Shown: positions 1-10,669 of the stretch, in pieces | How positions within the stretch are numbered: the first letter of the stretch is position 1 | Layout of the letters: each line of letters starts with the position of its first letter | NCBI RefSeq assembly: GCF_016599145.1 | Contig: NZ_JAENKO010000016.1 | Coordinates: 1-64,000 of the forward strand | Source of the DNA: Tomitella cavernea | GTDB lineage: Bacteria; Actinomycetota; Actinomycetes; Mycobacteriales; Mycobacteriaceae | Direction of reading: 5' to 3' | DNA length: 64,000 nt | The notes under the pieces: generated by a model | Told to the model about the DNA's origin: nothing | What the model saw: only the letters and a program-made list of their open reading frames with translations | Databases searched by the model: none | Translations under genes and position numbers: made by a program

Positions 1-1171
1 CGAAGTACGTGTCGGTCACGTGGAAGTCCAGCGGCGGGCTCGCCAGGATGACGCCCGTCAGGCCGCCGAACAGGAACGTGATGATGAAACCCACCGAGAA
101 CAGCATGGGTGTCTCGAACGTCAGCTGTCCCCGCCACATCGTGCCGATCCAGTTGAAGAACTTGATGCCCGTGGGCACGGCGATCATGAAGCTCAGCAGC
201 GAGAAGAACGGCAGCAGCACCGAGCCGGTGGCGAACATGTGGTGCGCCCACACGGCCATGGACAGGCCGCCGATGGAGATCGTGGCGTAGATGAGGCCCA
301 CGTAGCCGAAGCAGGGCTTGCGGGAGAACACCGGGAAGATCTCCGAGACGATGCCGAAGAACGGTAGCGCCACCACATACACCTCTGGGTGACCGAAGAA
401 CCAGAACAAGTGCTGGTACAGGATCACGCCACCGTTGGCCGGGTCGTAGATGTTGGCGTTGAAGTGCCGGTCGATGATGAGCCCCAGCAGCGCCGCCGCG
501 AGCAGCGGGAAGATGAGCAGCACGAGGATCGAGGTGACGAGGATGTTCCAGGTGAAGATGGGCATCCGGAACATCGTCATGCCCGGCGCGCGGAGGGTGA
601 CCACCGTGGTGATCATGTTGACGCCGCCGAGGATGGTGCCCAGCCCGGAGAGCACCAGACCCATGATCCACAGGTCCGCGCCGGCACCCGGGGAGTACAT
701 CGAGTCCGACAGCGGCGTGTAGGCGAACCAGCCGAAGTCCGCCGCGCCGCCGGGGGTGATGAACCCGCCCAGGGTGATCAGCCCGCCGAACAGGTACATC
801 CAGTACGCCATGGCGTTCAGGCGCGGGAAGGCGACGTCGGGCGCGCCGATCTGCAGCGGAAGGATGTAGTTGGCGAAGCCGAACACGATCGGCGTCGCAT
901 ACAGCAGCAGCATGATCGTGCCGTGCATGGTGAACAGCTGGTTGAACTGCTCATTGGACAGGAACTGCTGCTCCGGCCGGGCCAGCTCACCACGCATCAG
1001 CAGGGCCATCAGACCGCCGACCATGAAGAAGGAGAAAGACGTGACCATGTAGAGGATGCCGATCGTCTTATGATCGGTGGTGGTCACCATCTTGTAGATG
1101 AAGGAGCCCTTCAGCCCCTTGCTCGGCGGATACGGCCGAGTAAGGGTTGGCTTAGGCGCTACGGCTGTCAA
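1..1171 (-). CDS. ctaD: Cytochrome c oxidase subunit I (aa3 type), 3' part cut by window edge
   Basis: Catalytic haem-copper subunit of the aa3 terminal oxidase in the plasma membrane; it takes electrons from the cytochrome bcc complex and reduces O2. About 390 codons are present and the remaining C-terminal part lies before position 1. The translation contains [35 protein letters not shown] and, at the cut, FHVTDTYF, all typical of CtaD. I chose the TTG at 1171 because AGGAGGAG lies just upstream (1182-1175) and the following residues LTAVAP resemble the mycobacterial N-terminus; an in-frame ATG at 1192 has no ribosome binding site but cannot be excluded. A hairpin lies just upstream. As in M. 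tuberculosis, the divergent neighbour is an iron-binding lipoprotein gene. Confidence 0.95.
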   Translation of the reverse strand, partial: MTAVAPKPTLTRPYPPSKGLKGSFIYKMVTTTDHKTIGILYMVTSFSFFMVGGLMALLMRGELARPEQQFLSNEQFNQLFTMHGTIMLLLYATPIVFGFANYILPLQIGAPDVAFPRLNAMAYWMYLFGGLITLGGFITPGGAADFGWFAYTPLSDSMYSPGAGADLWIMGLVLSGLGTILGGVNMITTVVTLRAPGMTMFRMPIFTWNILVTSILVLLIFPLLAAALLGLIIDRHFNANIYDPANGGVILYQHLFWFFGHPEVYVVALPFFGIVSEIFPVFSRKPCFGYVGLIYATISIGGLSMAVWAHHMFATGSVLLPFFSLLSFMIAVPTGIKFFNWIGTMWRGQLTFETPMLFSVGFIITFLFGGLTGVILASPPLDFHVTDTYF

Positions 1172-1192
1172 CTGCTCCTCCTGACTAGGCAT

Positions 1193-1218
1193 CCCGGGCA
1201 CGAAGATGAGTGCCCGGG
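1193..1218 (-). promoter_or_regulatory. Inverted repeat in the ctaD leader
   Basis: Perfect 9-bp arms (CCCGGGCAC and GTGCCCGGG) separated by 8 nt lie directly upstream of the alternative ATG at 1192 and about 20 nt before the preferred TTG start. It would form a stable hairpin in the 5' leader or act as an operator. The position is observed; the function is inferred. Confidence 0.4.
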
Positions 1219-1453
1219 GAACGTCAAACGGCTTGCGCTTGCACTGATCCTAAACCCTAAACCACCCCACACTCGACCGGGTCCTACAGTTCGTCGTATT
1301 CACGGGTTCCGACGCTGGTGGCCCACCGTGACGGGCCCGGCTCCCTCCGGCCGGCGAACGCCCCGGGAACGGGCCCGGACGGCGGTGAAGACGAAGCACC
1401 GGGCACCGCGTTCTCACCACCGGACGACGGCGTCCTCGCCGACGACCGACACC
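1219..1453. other. Divergent intergenic region between ctaD and the iron-binding lipoprotein gene
   Basis: The gap between the two divergent genes is about 330 bp in total and must hold both promoters. It has the ctaD-side hairpin at one end and the 22-bp repeats at the other. In between, the minus strand around 1245-1260 reads TTTAGGGTTTAGGATC, containing a possible -10 for ctaD. No ORF with coding character was seen. Confidence 0.4.
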
Positions 1454-1522
1454 CGCCCGACTGTGTTATATCGCCCGTCCGGCAGTGTTATAGCCCCCGC
1501 CCGACAGTGTTACTGTCGGGCG
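1454..1522 (+). promoter_or_regulatory. Three 22-bp direct repeats ending in a perfect palindrome (putative operator)
   Basis: The units begin at 1454, 1476 and 1498, exactly 22 bp apart, each with the core C(A/T)GTGTTA. The third unit lies in a perfect inverted repeat with 10-bp arms (CGCCCGACAG, 1498-1507; CTGTCGGGCG, 1513-1522) around TGTTA. It ends two bases before the ATG of the lipoprotein gene. The spacing of about two helical turns suits cooperative binding of a dimeric regulator on one DNA face. A very similar element precedes mntH (23482-23497). The regulator is not identified. Confidence 0.55.
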
Positions 1523-1524
1523 TC

Positions 1525-2604
1525 ATGGTTCCAGCCCCGCGCCGTGCCGCGCCCCGTCACCGCATCCGCGGCGGAGCCGTCTCCCCCGTCCGCGTGCTCG
1601 TCACCCTCGCCGTCGCCGGCCTCGTGTCGGCCGGATGCGCGAGCATGTCGACGACGCCCGTCGACAGCGACGGCGTGCCGCGCAGCACCACCCGCATCGT
1701 CGGCGCCCCGGTGCTCGGCGTGGACCGCGAGCCCGGCGATGCCTGCGGCCCGGAGGCGCCCCTGGATCCGGGGGCTTCCCCCTCTCTCGACGCCGAGCGC
1801 ATCGTCGCGGTCGGATACTCCGCGCTGGATACGCTGTGCGCGCTGGGCCTGCAGGACCGCGTGGTCGCCGTCGCCCCGCCCGCCGGCACCGCCCCGCTCC
1901 GCTATCTGGGCGGGTGGGCGGCACACGCGCCCGCCGTCGGGACTGCGGAGGACCCCGACGGGTCCGCAGTCCAGGCGGCCCGTCCTGACCTGATCCTCGT
2001 CGACCAGCAGGACGCGGTCGACGCCGGTCTCGGCGCTCCGCGCACGCGCACCGTGACCGTCCCGACCGCCGGGCCGTGGGAGGTCACGGTCGAATCGGTC
2101 GCCCAGGCGGTGGGACGCGACGCCGCGGCACGCGCGATGATCGGCCGCTTCACGGACACTGCGGCGACCACGGGCCACGACATCGCGGCCGCCCAGACGC
2201 AGGCCTCGGTGGCCCGGTTCACCTCCGACTCGCTGGGGATCCTCGGCCCCTCGTCCTTTGCCGGGCAGGTGTTGCAGCAGGTCGGCGTGCACCGTCCCCC
2301 CGCGCAGCGTTTCAGCTCGCCGTCCGTCCGCCCGGTGGACGGCGATGACCTGGCAGCGCTGGAGGGCGACGTGCTGTTCTTGTCGTTCGCGGGGAAGGAC
2401 AGCGGCGACGCCGACGCCGGCGGCCACACCCCCGCCCTACGCCATGGCGAAGAGGTGATGGACTCGGACGCCTGGACGTCGATCGCGGTGACCGAGAATC
2501 GGACGTTCACCGTCGACGACGGCGTGTGGTCGCGGGGGCGGGGCCTCGTCGCCGCACGCGAGATCCTGGACGACGTCCGCGGGTCGCTCAACGCGTACGG
2601 CTGA
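1525..2604 (+). CDS. Iron-siderophore ABC transporter substrate-binding lipoprotein (FecB-like)
   Basis: Predicted extracytoplasmic lipoprotein of 359 aa that captures a ferric siderophore or similar chelate for an ABC importer. A basic N-terminus and hydrophobic stretch lead to the lipobox LVSAGC at about residues 31-36. The fold is of the class III (TroA/FecB) kind: an N-lobe with ERIVAVGYSALDTLCALGL and a second lobe with GPSSFAGQVLQQVGV. The ATG at 1525 was chosen because it gives a proper signal peptide; the reading frame stays open upstream. It occupies the position of fecB next to ctaD in M. tuberculosis. No permease or ATPase lies beside it. The repeat operator directly before the start suggests metal-responsive control (inference). 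Confidence 0.85.
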   Translation: MVPAPRRAAPRHRIRGGAVSPVRVLVTLAVAGLVSAGCASMSTTPVDSDGVPRSTTRIVGAPVLGVDREPGDACGPEAPLDPGASPSLDAERIVAVGYSALDTLCALGLQDRVVAVAPPAGTAPLRYLGGWAAHAPAVGTAEDPDGSAVQAARPDLILVDQQDAVDAGLGAPRTRTVTVPTAGPWEVTVESVAQAVGRDAAARAMIGRFTDTAATTGHDIAAAQTQASVARFTSDSLGILGPSSFAGQVLQQVGVHRPPAQRFSSPSVRPVDGDDLAALEGDVLFLSFAGKDSGDADAGGHTPALRHGEEVMDSDAWTSIAVTENRTFTVDDGVWSRGRGLVAAREILDDVRGSLNAYG

Positions 2605-2642
2605 GCGCGCAGGAGGCCCCGGCGCGGGTCACACAGAGTTTA

Positions 2643-2661
2643 TTAGGGCTGACTTACCTCG
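2643..2661 (+). promoter_or_regulatory. DtxR/IdeR-like iron box upstream of the HtaA gene
   Basis: TTAGGGCTGACTTACCTCG keeps about 13 of 19 positions of the DtxR/IdeR consensus TTAGGTTAGGCTAACCTAA, including both outer half-sites (TTAGG and TTACCT). It lies about 30 bp before the start of a haem-uptake-type gene, the place expected for iron repression. Whether it is bound is inference. Confidence 0.5.
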
Positions 2662-2689
2662 GTCGGCCGTCCAATGCCATGATGCTGCC

Positions 2690-3847
2690 ATGGAGATGTC
2701 ATCTCATGGAAAGTCCGCGTCCGCATGCTCCGGGGGCCGGCGGGGCTCACGCGCCGCGGCGAGCGCACTCCTCGCCGCCGCCGTGGCCGCAGCACCGGCC
2801 CTCGTCCCCGCGACCGCAGTCGCCGCGCAGCCGCCGTCCGCGGAGCAGCAGACCGTCGAGCAGCCGGGCATCGAGGTCTTCGCCGCCGACGGGACGACGC
2901 CCCTGGGCGGCACCGCGGTCCGGTCCGGCGACACCATCGTCGTCAAGGGCCACGGCTTCGACCCGCGGGCGAACACCGAGGGCCTCCCCCTGCCCGTGCT
3001 GCCCGGCACCCCGCACGGCGTGTTCGTGGCATTCGGGGCATTCGCCCCGCAGTGGCGCCCGTCGCAGGGTGCGCCGTCCGATGCGCGCGACGGGCAGAAT
3101 CGTTCGGCCACCGCGTGGGTGATGACCGACGAGGCCCTCGGCGCCGTGCCCGACGTGCCGTTCGATCTGCGCCGCACCATCCGGCAGCAGTGGGCGCCGA
3201 TGGACGACGACGGTTCCTTCACCGCGCGTCTCACCGTCGCCCCGCCCGCCGCGGCCCCGGACGGCGCCCGGTACGGGGTGTACAGCTACGCCGCGGCCGG
3301 CGCGGTGAACGCCGAGGAGGAGCTCTTCGTGCCCGTGCGCTTCGACCCGGCCCCCGGTCCGAACACCCCGGTGCCGCCGGAGCCGGATCTGGTGTGGGGC
3401 TTCTCCCCCGGGTTCGACGGCCTCGTCACGGACACTCTGATGGGTGCTGCCGACGGAGACGACGGAGCCGCCGTGCGTGACGACGGGCGCTGGACGTTCC
3501 GGTCCGCGGGCGCCGACGTCGACCCCGCCACCGGGTTCGGCACCGCTCGTTACGAGGGCACCGTGGTGCTGTCGACGAAGTTCCATTTGCTCGAGATCGC
3601 CGTGTCCGACCCGTGGATCGAGTTCACTCCGGACGGCACCTGGCTGTCCGCCGAGACCTCGACGGGCGCGATGGTGGGGACCGACTCCATGAGCCGGGTC
3701 CGGTTGGCCCGGCTGGACCTGCCGGCCGACGCCGATCGGCGGTCCGCGGAGGACGTGACCGGCACCTTCACCGTGCCGACGGGCCAGCCGGACGTCCTGC
3801 TCCCCTACTCGGGGCAGCCGATAGCGCCGTTGGACTTCACCTACTGA
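2690..3847 (+). CDS. Secreted HtaA-domain (haem uptake) protein
   Basis: 385 aa with a long Ala-rich signal peptide (basic start, hydrophobic core at about residues 24-45, likely cleavage after AVAA). The first half (about 50-215) looks like an Ig-like/beta domain. The second half (about 230-385) matches the HtaA pattern: VWGFSPGF, then DPATGFGTARYEGTV, KFHLLEIAVSDPWIEF and a terminal PLDFTY. HtaA proteins bind haem at the corynebacterial surface and pass it to the Hmu/Hta importer. No C-terminal anchor is seen, so it is probably secreted. It lies 85 bp after the FecB-like gene on the same strand but has its own candidate iron box. The haem role is inferred from the family. Confidence 0.75.
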   Translation: MEMSSHGKSASACSGGRRGSRAAASALLAAAVAAAPALVPATAVAAQPPSAEQQTVEQPGIEVFAADGTTPLGGTAVRSGDTIVVKGHGFDPRANTEGLPLPVLPGTPHGVFVAFGAFAPQWRPSQGAPSDARDGQNRSATAWVMTDEALGAVPDVPFDLRRTIRQQWAPMDDDGSFTARLTVAPPAAAPDGARYGVYSYAAAGAVNAEEELFVPVRFDPAPGPNTPVPPEPDLVWGFSPGFDGLVTDTLMGAADGDDGAAVRDDGRWTFRSAGADVDPATGFGTARYEGTVVLSTKFHLLEIAVSDPWIEFTPDGTWLSAETSTGAMVGTDSMSRVRLARLDLPADADRRSAEDVTGTFTVPTGQPDVLLPYSGQPIAPLDFTY

Positions 3848-3875
3848 GACGACGCATCCGCTCCGGCCCGGTGGC

Positions 3876-4172
3876 TCAGACTCCGACGGGGCGGAGCGGG
3901 TGCAGCGCGGGAGCCCCGGCGAGGTGTTCGCGCAGCGCCGAGGCGGCGAACTTGAGGTTCAGCCCCCGCATGTGGGCGTCCAGCGCGCCCTCGTCCGCCC
4001 ACGTTTCGATGGTGACGAAGGTGCCCGGCGCGGCCGTCGAGGCGAACACCTCGTAGGACACGCAGCCGTTCTCCGCGCGGCTCTTGCCGGCGAGCTCGGT
4101 GAGCACGCGCTCCACCTCGGCCGCCGCGCCGTCCTTCGCATCCATCGTGGCCACGACCTTCACCTGCGGCAT
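3876..4172 (-). CDS. Antibiotic biosynthesis monooxygenase (ABM/YgiN-like) domain protein
   Basis: 98-aa single-domain protein of the dimeric alpha/beta ABM fold: VKVVATMDAKDGAAAEVERVL, then ENGCVSYEVF and FVTIETWADEGALDAHM. Family members oxidise quinols or aromatic substrates without cofactor, and others degrade haem; the substrate here is unknown. The ATG at 4172 is preceded by GAAGGAGG at 7 nt, which decides it over an upstream in-frame start at 4205. It sits 76 bp downstream of the CitE-like gene on the same strand and converges with the HtaA gene. The haem-uptake neighbour makes a haem link conceivable, but haem-degrading signature residues are not evident. Confidence 0.75.
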   Translation of the reverse strand: MPQVKVVATMDAKDGAAAEVERVLTELAGKSRAENGCVSYEVFASTAAPGTFVTIETWADEGALDAHMRGLNLKFAASALREHLAGAPALHPLRPVGV

Positions 4173-4248
4173 GCGCCGTCCTCCTTCGTCGTCAACATGA
4201 TTCATGAACCACCCGCCGCTCGCGTGATCGGCGTGGCATCGCCGATCT

Positions 4249-5100
4249 TCAGCCGTCGTCCACCGTCAGGCCGAAGTCGCGCGCGTGCTCGAGCAGGGAC
4301 TGCGCACGTGCCAGACGGGGCCGGTCACTGCCGTCGGCGATGCGGCTGCCGTCCTCCCCCAGCCGCGCGATGAGCTCCCGGGCTTTGGCTATTTCGTCGG
4401 CACCGGGGCTCAGGTGGGCATTTATCGCGGCGGTCTGCGCGGGGTGCAGCGCCAGCTTGCCGGTCATGCCCATGTCCGCGCTGATCGCGGTTTCGCGCGC
4501 CAGCACGTCCGGGTCGGCGTCCATCGTGGGGCCGTCGATGGGCGGCGCGCAGCCGCCGAGGTGGCTGGCCAGCACAAGCTGCGAACGCACGTACGCGAGC
4601 GCGAGCGCCCCACCGCCGATGCCGGTATCACGGCGGAAGTCGTTGAGCCCGAAGGCGAGCCGGACCACGGCCGGGACGGCGGCGATCTGCTTGGCGGACT
4701 CCAGCCCGGCGGCCGATTCGATGAGCGGAACGACGGGCACGCCGGCGCCCAGTTGTGCGGCCGTGCGGTCGACGTCACGCGGCGTGGAACTCTCCGCCAG
4801 CACGACGCCTGCCAGCCCCGGCCGACCGCGCAGCGCATCGACGTCGTCCCGCCAGTGCGTGGTGGTGACGGCGTTGATCCGCACCCACAATGCAGCACCC
4901 GATTGGAGCCGGCGGACGACGTCCTCGCGCGCGGAGACCTTGGCGTGCTCGGGCGTGCCGTCCTCGAGGTCGAGGATCACCGCGTCGGCCGCCGAGCCCT
5001 CCGCCGCCGAGATCCCGCCGGGGTCGCACGCCGGCACCAGCAGCCACGAGCGCGCGAGGGCCGACGGGATCGTGCTGCGCCCGCCCACCGGTCCGGTCAT
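4249..5100 (-). CDS. HpcH/HpaI aldolase family, CitE-like citryl/malyl-CoA lyase
   Basis: 283-aa TIM-barrel protein of the CitE/malyl-CoA lyase family, which cleaves or condenses 3-hydroxy-acyl-CoA thioesters using Mg2+. Seen motifs: RSWLLVPACDP at the start, ADAVILDLEDGTP (acidic metal ligand), LWVRIN (substrate Arg), VVPLIESAAGLE, RLAFGLNDF, and MGMTGKLALHPAQ near the C-terminus. The ATG at 5100 is chosen over a GTG at 5109. No CitD/CitF subunits are nearby, so it is a stand-alone CitE-like enzyme rather than a citrate lyase subunit; the acyl-CoA substrate cannot be told. It follows nrdF by about 60 bp on the same strand. Confidence 0.8.
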   Translation of the reverse strand: MTGPVGGRSTIPSALARSWLLVPACDPGGISAAEGSAADAVILDLEDGTPEHAKVSAREDVVRRLQSGAALWVRINAVTTTHWRDDVDALRGRPGLAGVVLAESSTPRDVDRTAAQLGAGVPVVPLIESAAGLESAKQIAAVPAVVRLAFGLNDFRRDTGIGGGALALAYVRSQLVLASHLGGCAPPIDGPTMDADPDVLARETAISADMGMTGKLALHPAQTAAINAHLSPGADEIAKARELIARLGEDGSRIADGSDRPRLARAQSLLEHARDFGLTVDDG

Positions 5101-5163
5101 ACGTCGCACGCTATCCGACTCCGCCGGGCCGGTGGGCCGATTCGCCCGGGACGGCCGGCGCTG

Positions 5164-8507
<3,344 letters not shown>

Positions 8508-9007
8508 TGGTCGCTCTCCTGGAAGTGTTGCAGGCCCGCACGGACACGCTCGATGTCCTCCGCGGTGCCCATGAGTTCGAAGCGGTACAGGTACGGAACC
8601 TGACATTTGTATGCGATCACGTCCCCTGCCGAACAGAACGAGTCGCCGAAATTCGAGTTTCCGGCGGCGATGACCCCGCGGATCAGCTGCCGGTTGTGGA
8701 TGTCGTTGAGGAACTTGATGACCTGCTTGGGCACGTACCGCGTGTCGCGGCCCGTGGCCGTGGTGCCGCCGCCGTAGGTGGGGCAGACGAGCACGTACGG
8801 CTCATCCACCCGGAAACCGCCGGACGGCAGGTGGAGTGGGATGCGCACGGCAGGAAGGCCGAGTCGCTCGATGAATCTGTGCGTGTTCTCCGAAACGCTG
8901 GAGAAATAGACCAATGACGGCATGGGGACCTCCACGACGCGAATCGATGACCGGCCCCCGGTGACCACCGGGAGTCTTCCCTGCCCGGCCGGCGGCCGGG
9001 CGCCCGA

Positions 9008-9241
9008 TCAGGCAGCCACCGCGGTGAGCGCCTTGATGCGGTCCGGGCGGTAGCCGGACCAGTGGGAGTCGCCGACGACCACGACGGGGGCCTGCAGGTA
9101 CCCGAGCGCCATGACGTAGTCACGCGCGTCGGCGTCCTCGGAGATGTCGACGACGTCGTACGCGAGGCCGGCCTTGTCGAGGGCCTTGTAAGTGGCGTTG
9201 CACTGGACGCAGGCGGGCTTGGTGTAGACGGTGATGCTCAT
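9008..9241 (-). CDS. nrdH: NrdH redoxin (glutaredoxin-like electron donor of NrdE)
   Basis: 77-aa thioredoxin-fold protein that re-reduces NrdE. Seen: ITVYTKPACVQCNATYKAL with the CVQC redox pair and the C-terminal WSGYRPDRI signature of NrdH. The ATG at 9241 is weakly preceded by AGAG. It is the first gene of the nrdHIE operon; the promoter with an NrdR box lies about 210 nt upstream, giving a long leader. Confidence 0.95.
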   Translation of the reverse strand: MSITVYTKPACVQCNATYKALDKAGLAYDVVDISEDADARDYVMALGYLQAPVVVVGDSHWSGYRPDRIKALTAVAA

Positions 9242-9455
9242 CTCTGATGGACCCTCTCTCGACGGTGACTGCACCCTGATTACGACGTGTCAGGCGAGCC
9301 GCGCGGGAGCGCCTTCCCTTCCCCGAGAGAGCGCCTGTACCTCAGTGCCCGCACCCCCGCTCCACTAGCGTGGACCGGCCGGATTCGCAACCGGAAACCG
9401 GACGTTTCGGGGGCTCGGATCCACCGGAACCGCTGTTGCCCTGCTGACGTCCTAG

Positions 9456-9483
9456 ACACTACACCTAGTGGTGCCTTTTGCAA
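9456..9483 (-). promoter_or_regulatory. nrdH promoter with an embedded NrdR box
   Basis: On the minus strand, -35 TTGCAA (9483-9478) and -10 TAGTGT (9461-9456) are 16 bp apart. Positions 9456-9471 (ACACTACACCTAGTGG on the plus strand) match the NrdR box pattern, with the CwA and TwG half-sites intact, and cover the spacer and -10. This fits repression by ATP/dATP-sensing NrdR. The usual second box about 31 bp away was not found. The leader to nrdH is about 210 nt. Confidence 0.65.
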
Positions 9484-9722
9484 GACTTCCCATAACTTGT
9501 GAGTGACACGCCTGATATTCGCTGGTCGGAGGGTCGCGCGGCACCGGGCGGACGGTCCCGTTCGGCGTGTCGCAGTGCGCCGCGGCCATTCGCCACCGCA
9601 GCGCCGCCGGAGCGACTAGATTGGCCGGGTGCGGGCCCCTCCGCGCACGCCGCCCGGGGGCCGCCGGAGGCCGGCAGCAGTCGAGTCCGGCAACCACAGC
9701 AGAATACGAAAAGAGGTCCGAC
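9484..9722. other. Intergenic region upstream of the alpha/beta hydrolase gene
   Basis: About 240 bp between the nrdH promoter and the divergent hydrolase gene. It must hold the hydrolase promoter, but no convincing -35/-10 pair, ORF or RNA structure was recognised. The ribosome binding site AAGAGG lies at its end. Confidence 0.3.
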
Positions 9723-10571
9723 GTGGCGACACCCGTCCGTGAAGACGAGGGCACCATCACCGGCGTGGGCGGGGTGGAGCTGTACTGGCGCAGCTGGACG
9801 CCCACCGAGGCTCCGCCGAAGGGGCTCGTCGTCCTCGTGCACGGCATGGGCGAGCATTGCGGGCGGTACGACCACGTGGCCGACGCCCTCCTCGCCCGCG
9901 GCTACGCGGTGGCCGCGCACGACCACCGCGGGCACGGCCGCTCCGGCGGACGCCGCAGCTACATCGACCGCATGGACAACCTCGTCGCGGACATCGGCAC
10001 CGCGTTCGATCGTGCCCGCGCGACGGTGCCCGGCGTCCCGGCGGTGATGGTGGGACACAGCATGGGAGGACTGTCCTCGGCACTGTGGGCCGTCGACAAC
10101 CAGGACCGGCTGGCAGGACTGGTGCTCAGCGGCCCGCTCGCCGCCATGGACCAGGCCAACGCCGTCACCAAGGCCGTCGCCCGCGCACTGTCCGCGACGG
10201 TGCCCACGCTGGGCATGGTCGCCGTCGACGCGAGCGCACTCAGCCACGACCCCACCGTGGGCGAGGACTACCGGGCGGATCCGCTCGTGTTCTCCGGCAA
10301 GCTGCCCGCACGGACCGCCGCCGAGCTGATGGGGGCCGTCGACGCCGTGCAGCGCCGCGCGCCCGAGCTGCGGTTGCCGCTGCTGATCATGCACGGCGAG
10401 CTCGACACCCTCGCCCCGCCGCGCGGCTCGCAGGACTTGTTCGACAAGGCCGTTTCCGCGGACAAGCACCGCACCGTCTACGACGGCATGTACCACGAGA
10501 TCTTCAACGAGGTCGACCGCGCGCGGGTGCTCGGCGAGCTGACCGACTGGATCGACGCGCACATGGCGTGA
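9723..10571 (+). CDS. Alpha/beta hydrolase, monoacylglycerol lipase-like
   Basis: 282-aa serine hydrolase of the monoglyceride lipase (Hydrolase_4) type, probably cleaving monoacylglycerols. Seen: LVVLVHGMGEHCGRYDHVAD (oxyanion HGMGEH), HDHRGHGRSGG, the nucleophile elbow GHSMGG, the acid in HGELDTLAPP and the His in MYHEIFNEV. The GTG at 9723 follows AAGAGGTCCGAC; the frame is open further upstream but without a ribosome binding site. No signal peptide. The closest M. tuberculosis counterpart by motif is Rv0183. Confidence 0.85.
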   Translation: MATPVREDEGTITGVGGVELYWRSWTPTEAPPKGLVVLVHGMGEHCGRYDHVADALLARGYAVAAHDHRGHGRSGGRRSYIDRMDNLVADIGTAFDRARATVPGVPAVMVGHSMGGLSSALWAVDNQDRLAGLVLSGPLAAMDQANAVTKAVARALSATVPTLGMVAVDASALSHDPTVGEDYRADPLVFSGKLPARTAAELMGAVDAVQRRAPELRLPLLIMHGELDTLAPPRGSQDLFDKAVSADKHRTVYDGMYHEIFNEVDRARVLGELTDWIDAHMA

Positions 10572-10584
10572 CGCCGGCCCTCCG

Positions 10585-10642
10585 TGTTCGGTGGACTCTT
10601 GGCTGGTTTTCCGCCGGATTCCGACCAAATGTCCACCAAACG
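10585..10642. terminator. Bidirectional terminator-like inverted repeat between convergent genes
   Basis: Two imperfect 22-bp arms (about 16 matching positions, including GGTGGAC/GTCCACC and TTGG/CCAA) flank a short GC-rich centre between the convergent hydrolase and lipoprotein genes. No T-run follows. Interpreted as a shared terminator. Confidence 0.45.
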
Positions 10643-10669
10643 CCGGAGCGACCGCGGCGCCGGACACCG

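Noticed and set aside
1454-1519. CRISPR array
   Set aside because: Three adjoining 22-bp units without spacers, directly before a start codon; direct repeats of an operator fit better. No CRISPR-like array was found elsewhere.
389-1993. A 534-codon plus-strand frame over ctaD and the lipoprotein 5' end
   Set aside because: It crosses the ctaD gene antisense, the divergent promoter region and the wrong frame of the lipoprotein gene.
9242-9455. Possible riboswitch in the 210-nt nrdH leader
   Set aside because: Some GGGAA and GCACTG-like words occur, but the order and pairing of a cobalamin riboswitch are absent.
9423-9502. A second NrdR box 31 bp from the first
   Set aside because: Neither side has the CwA...TwG core at the expected distance.
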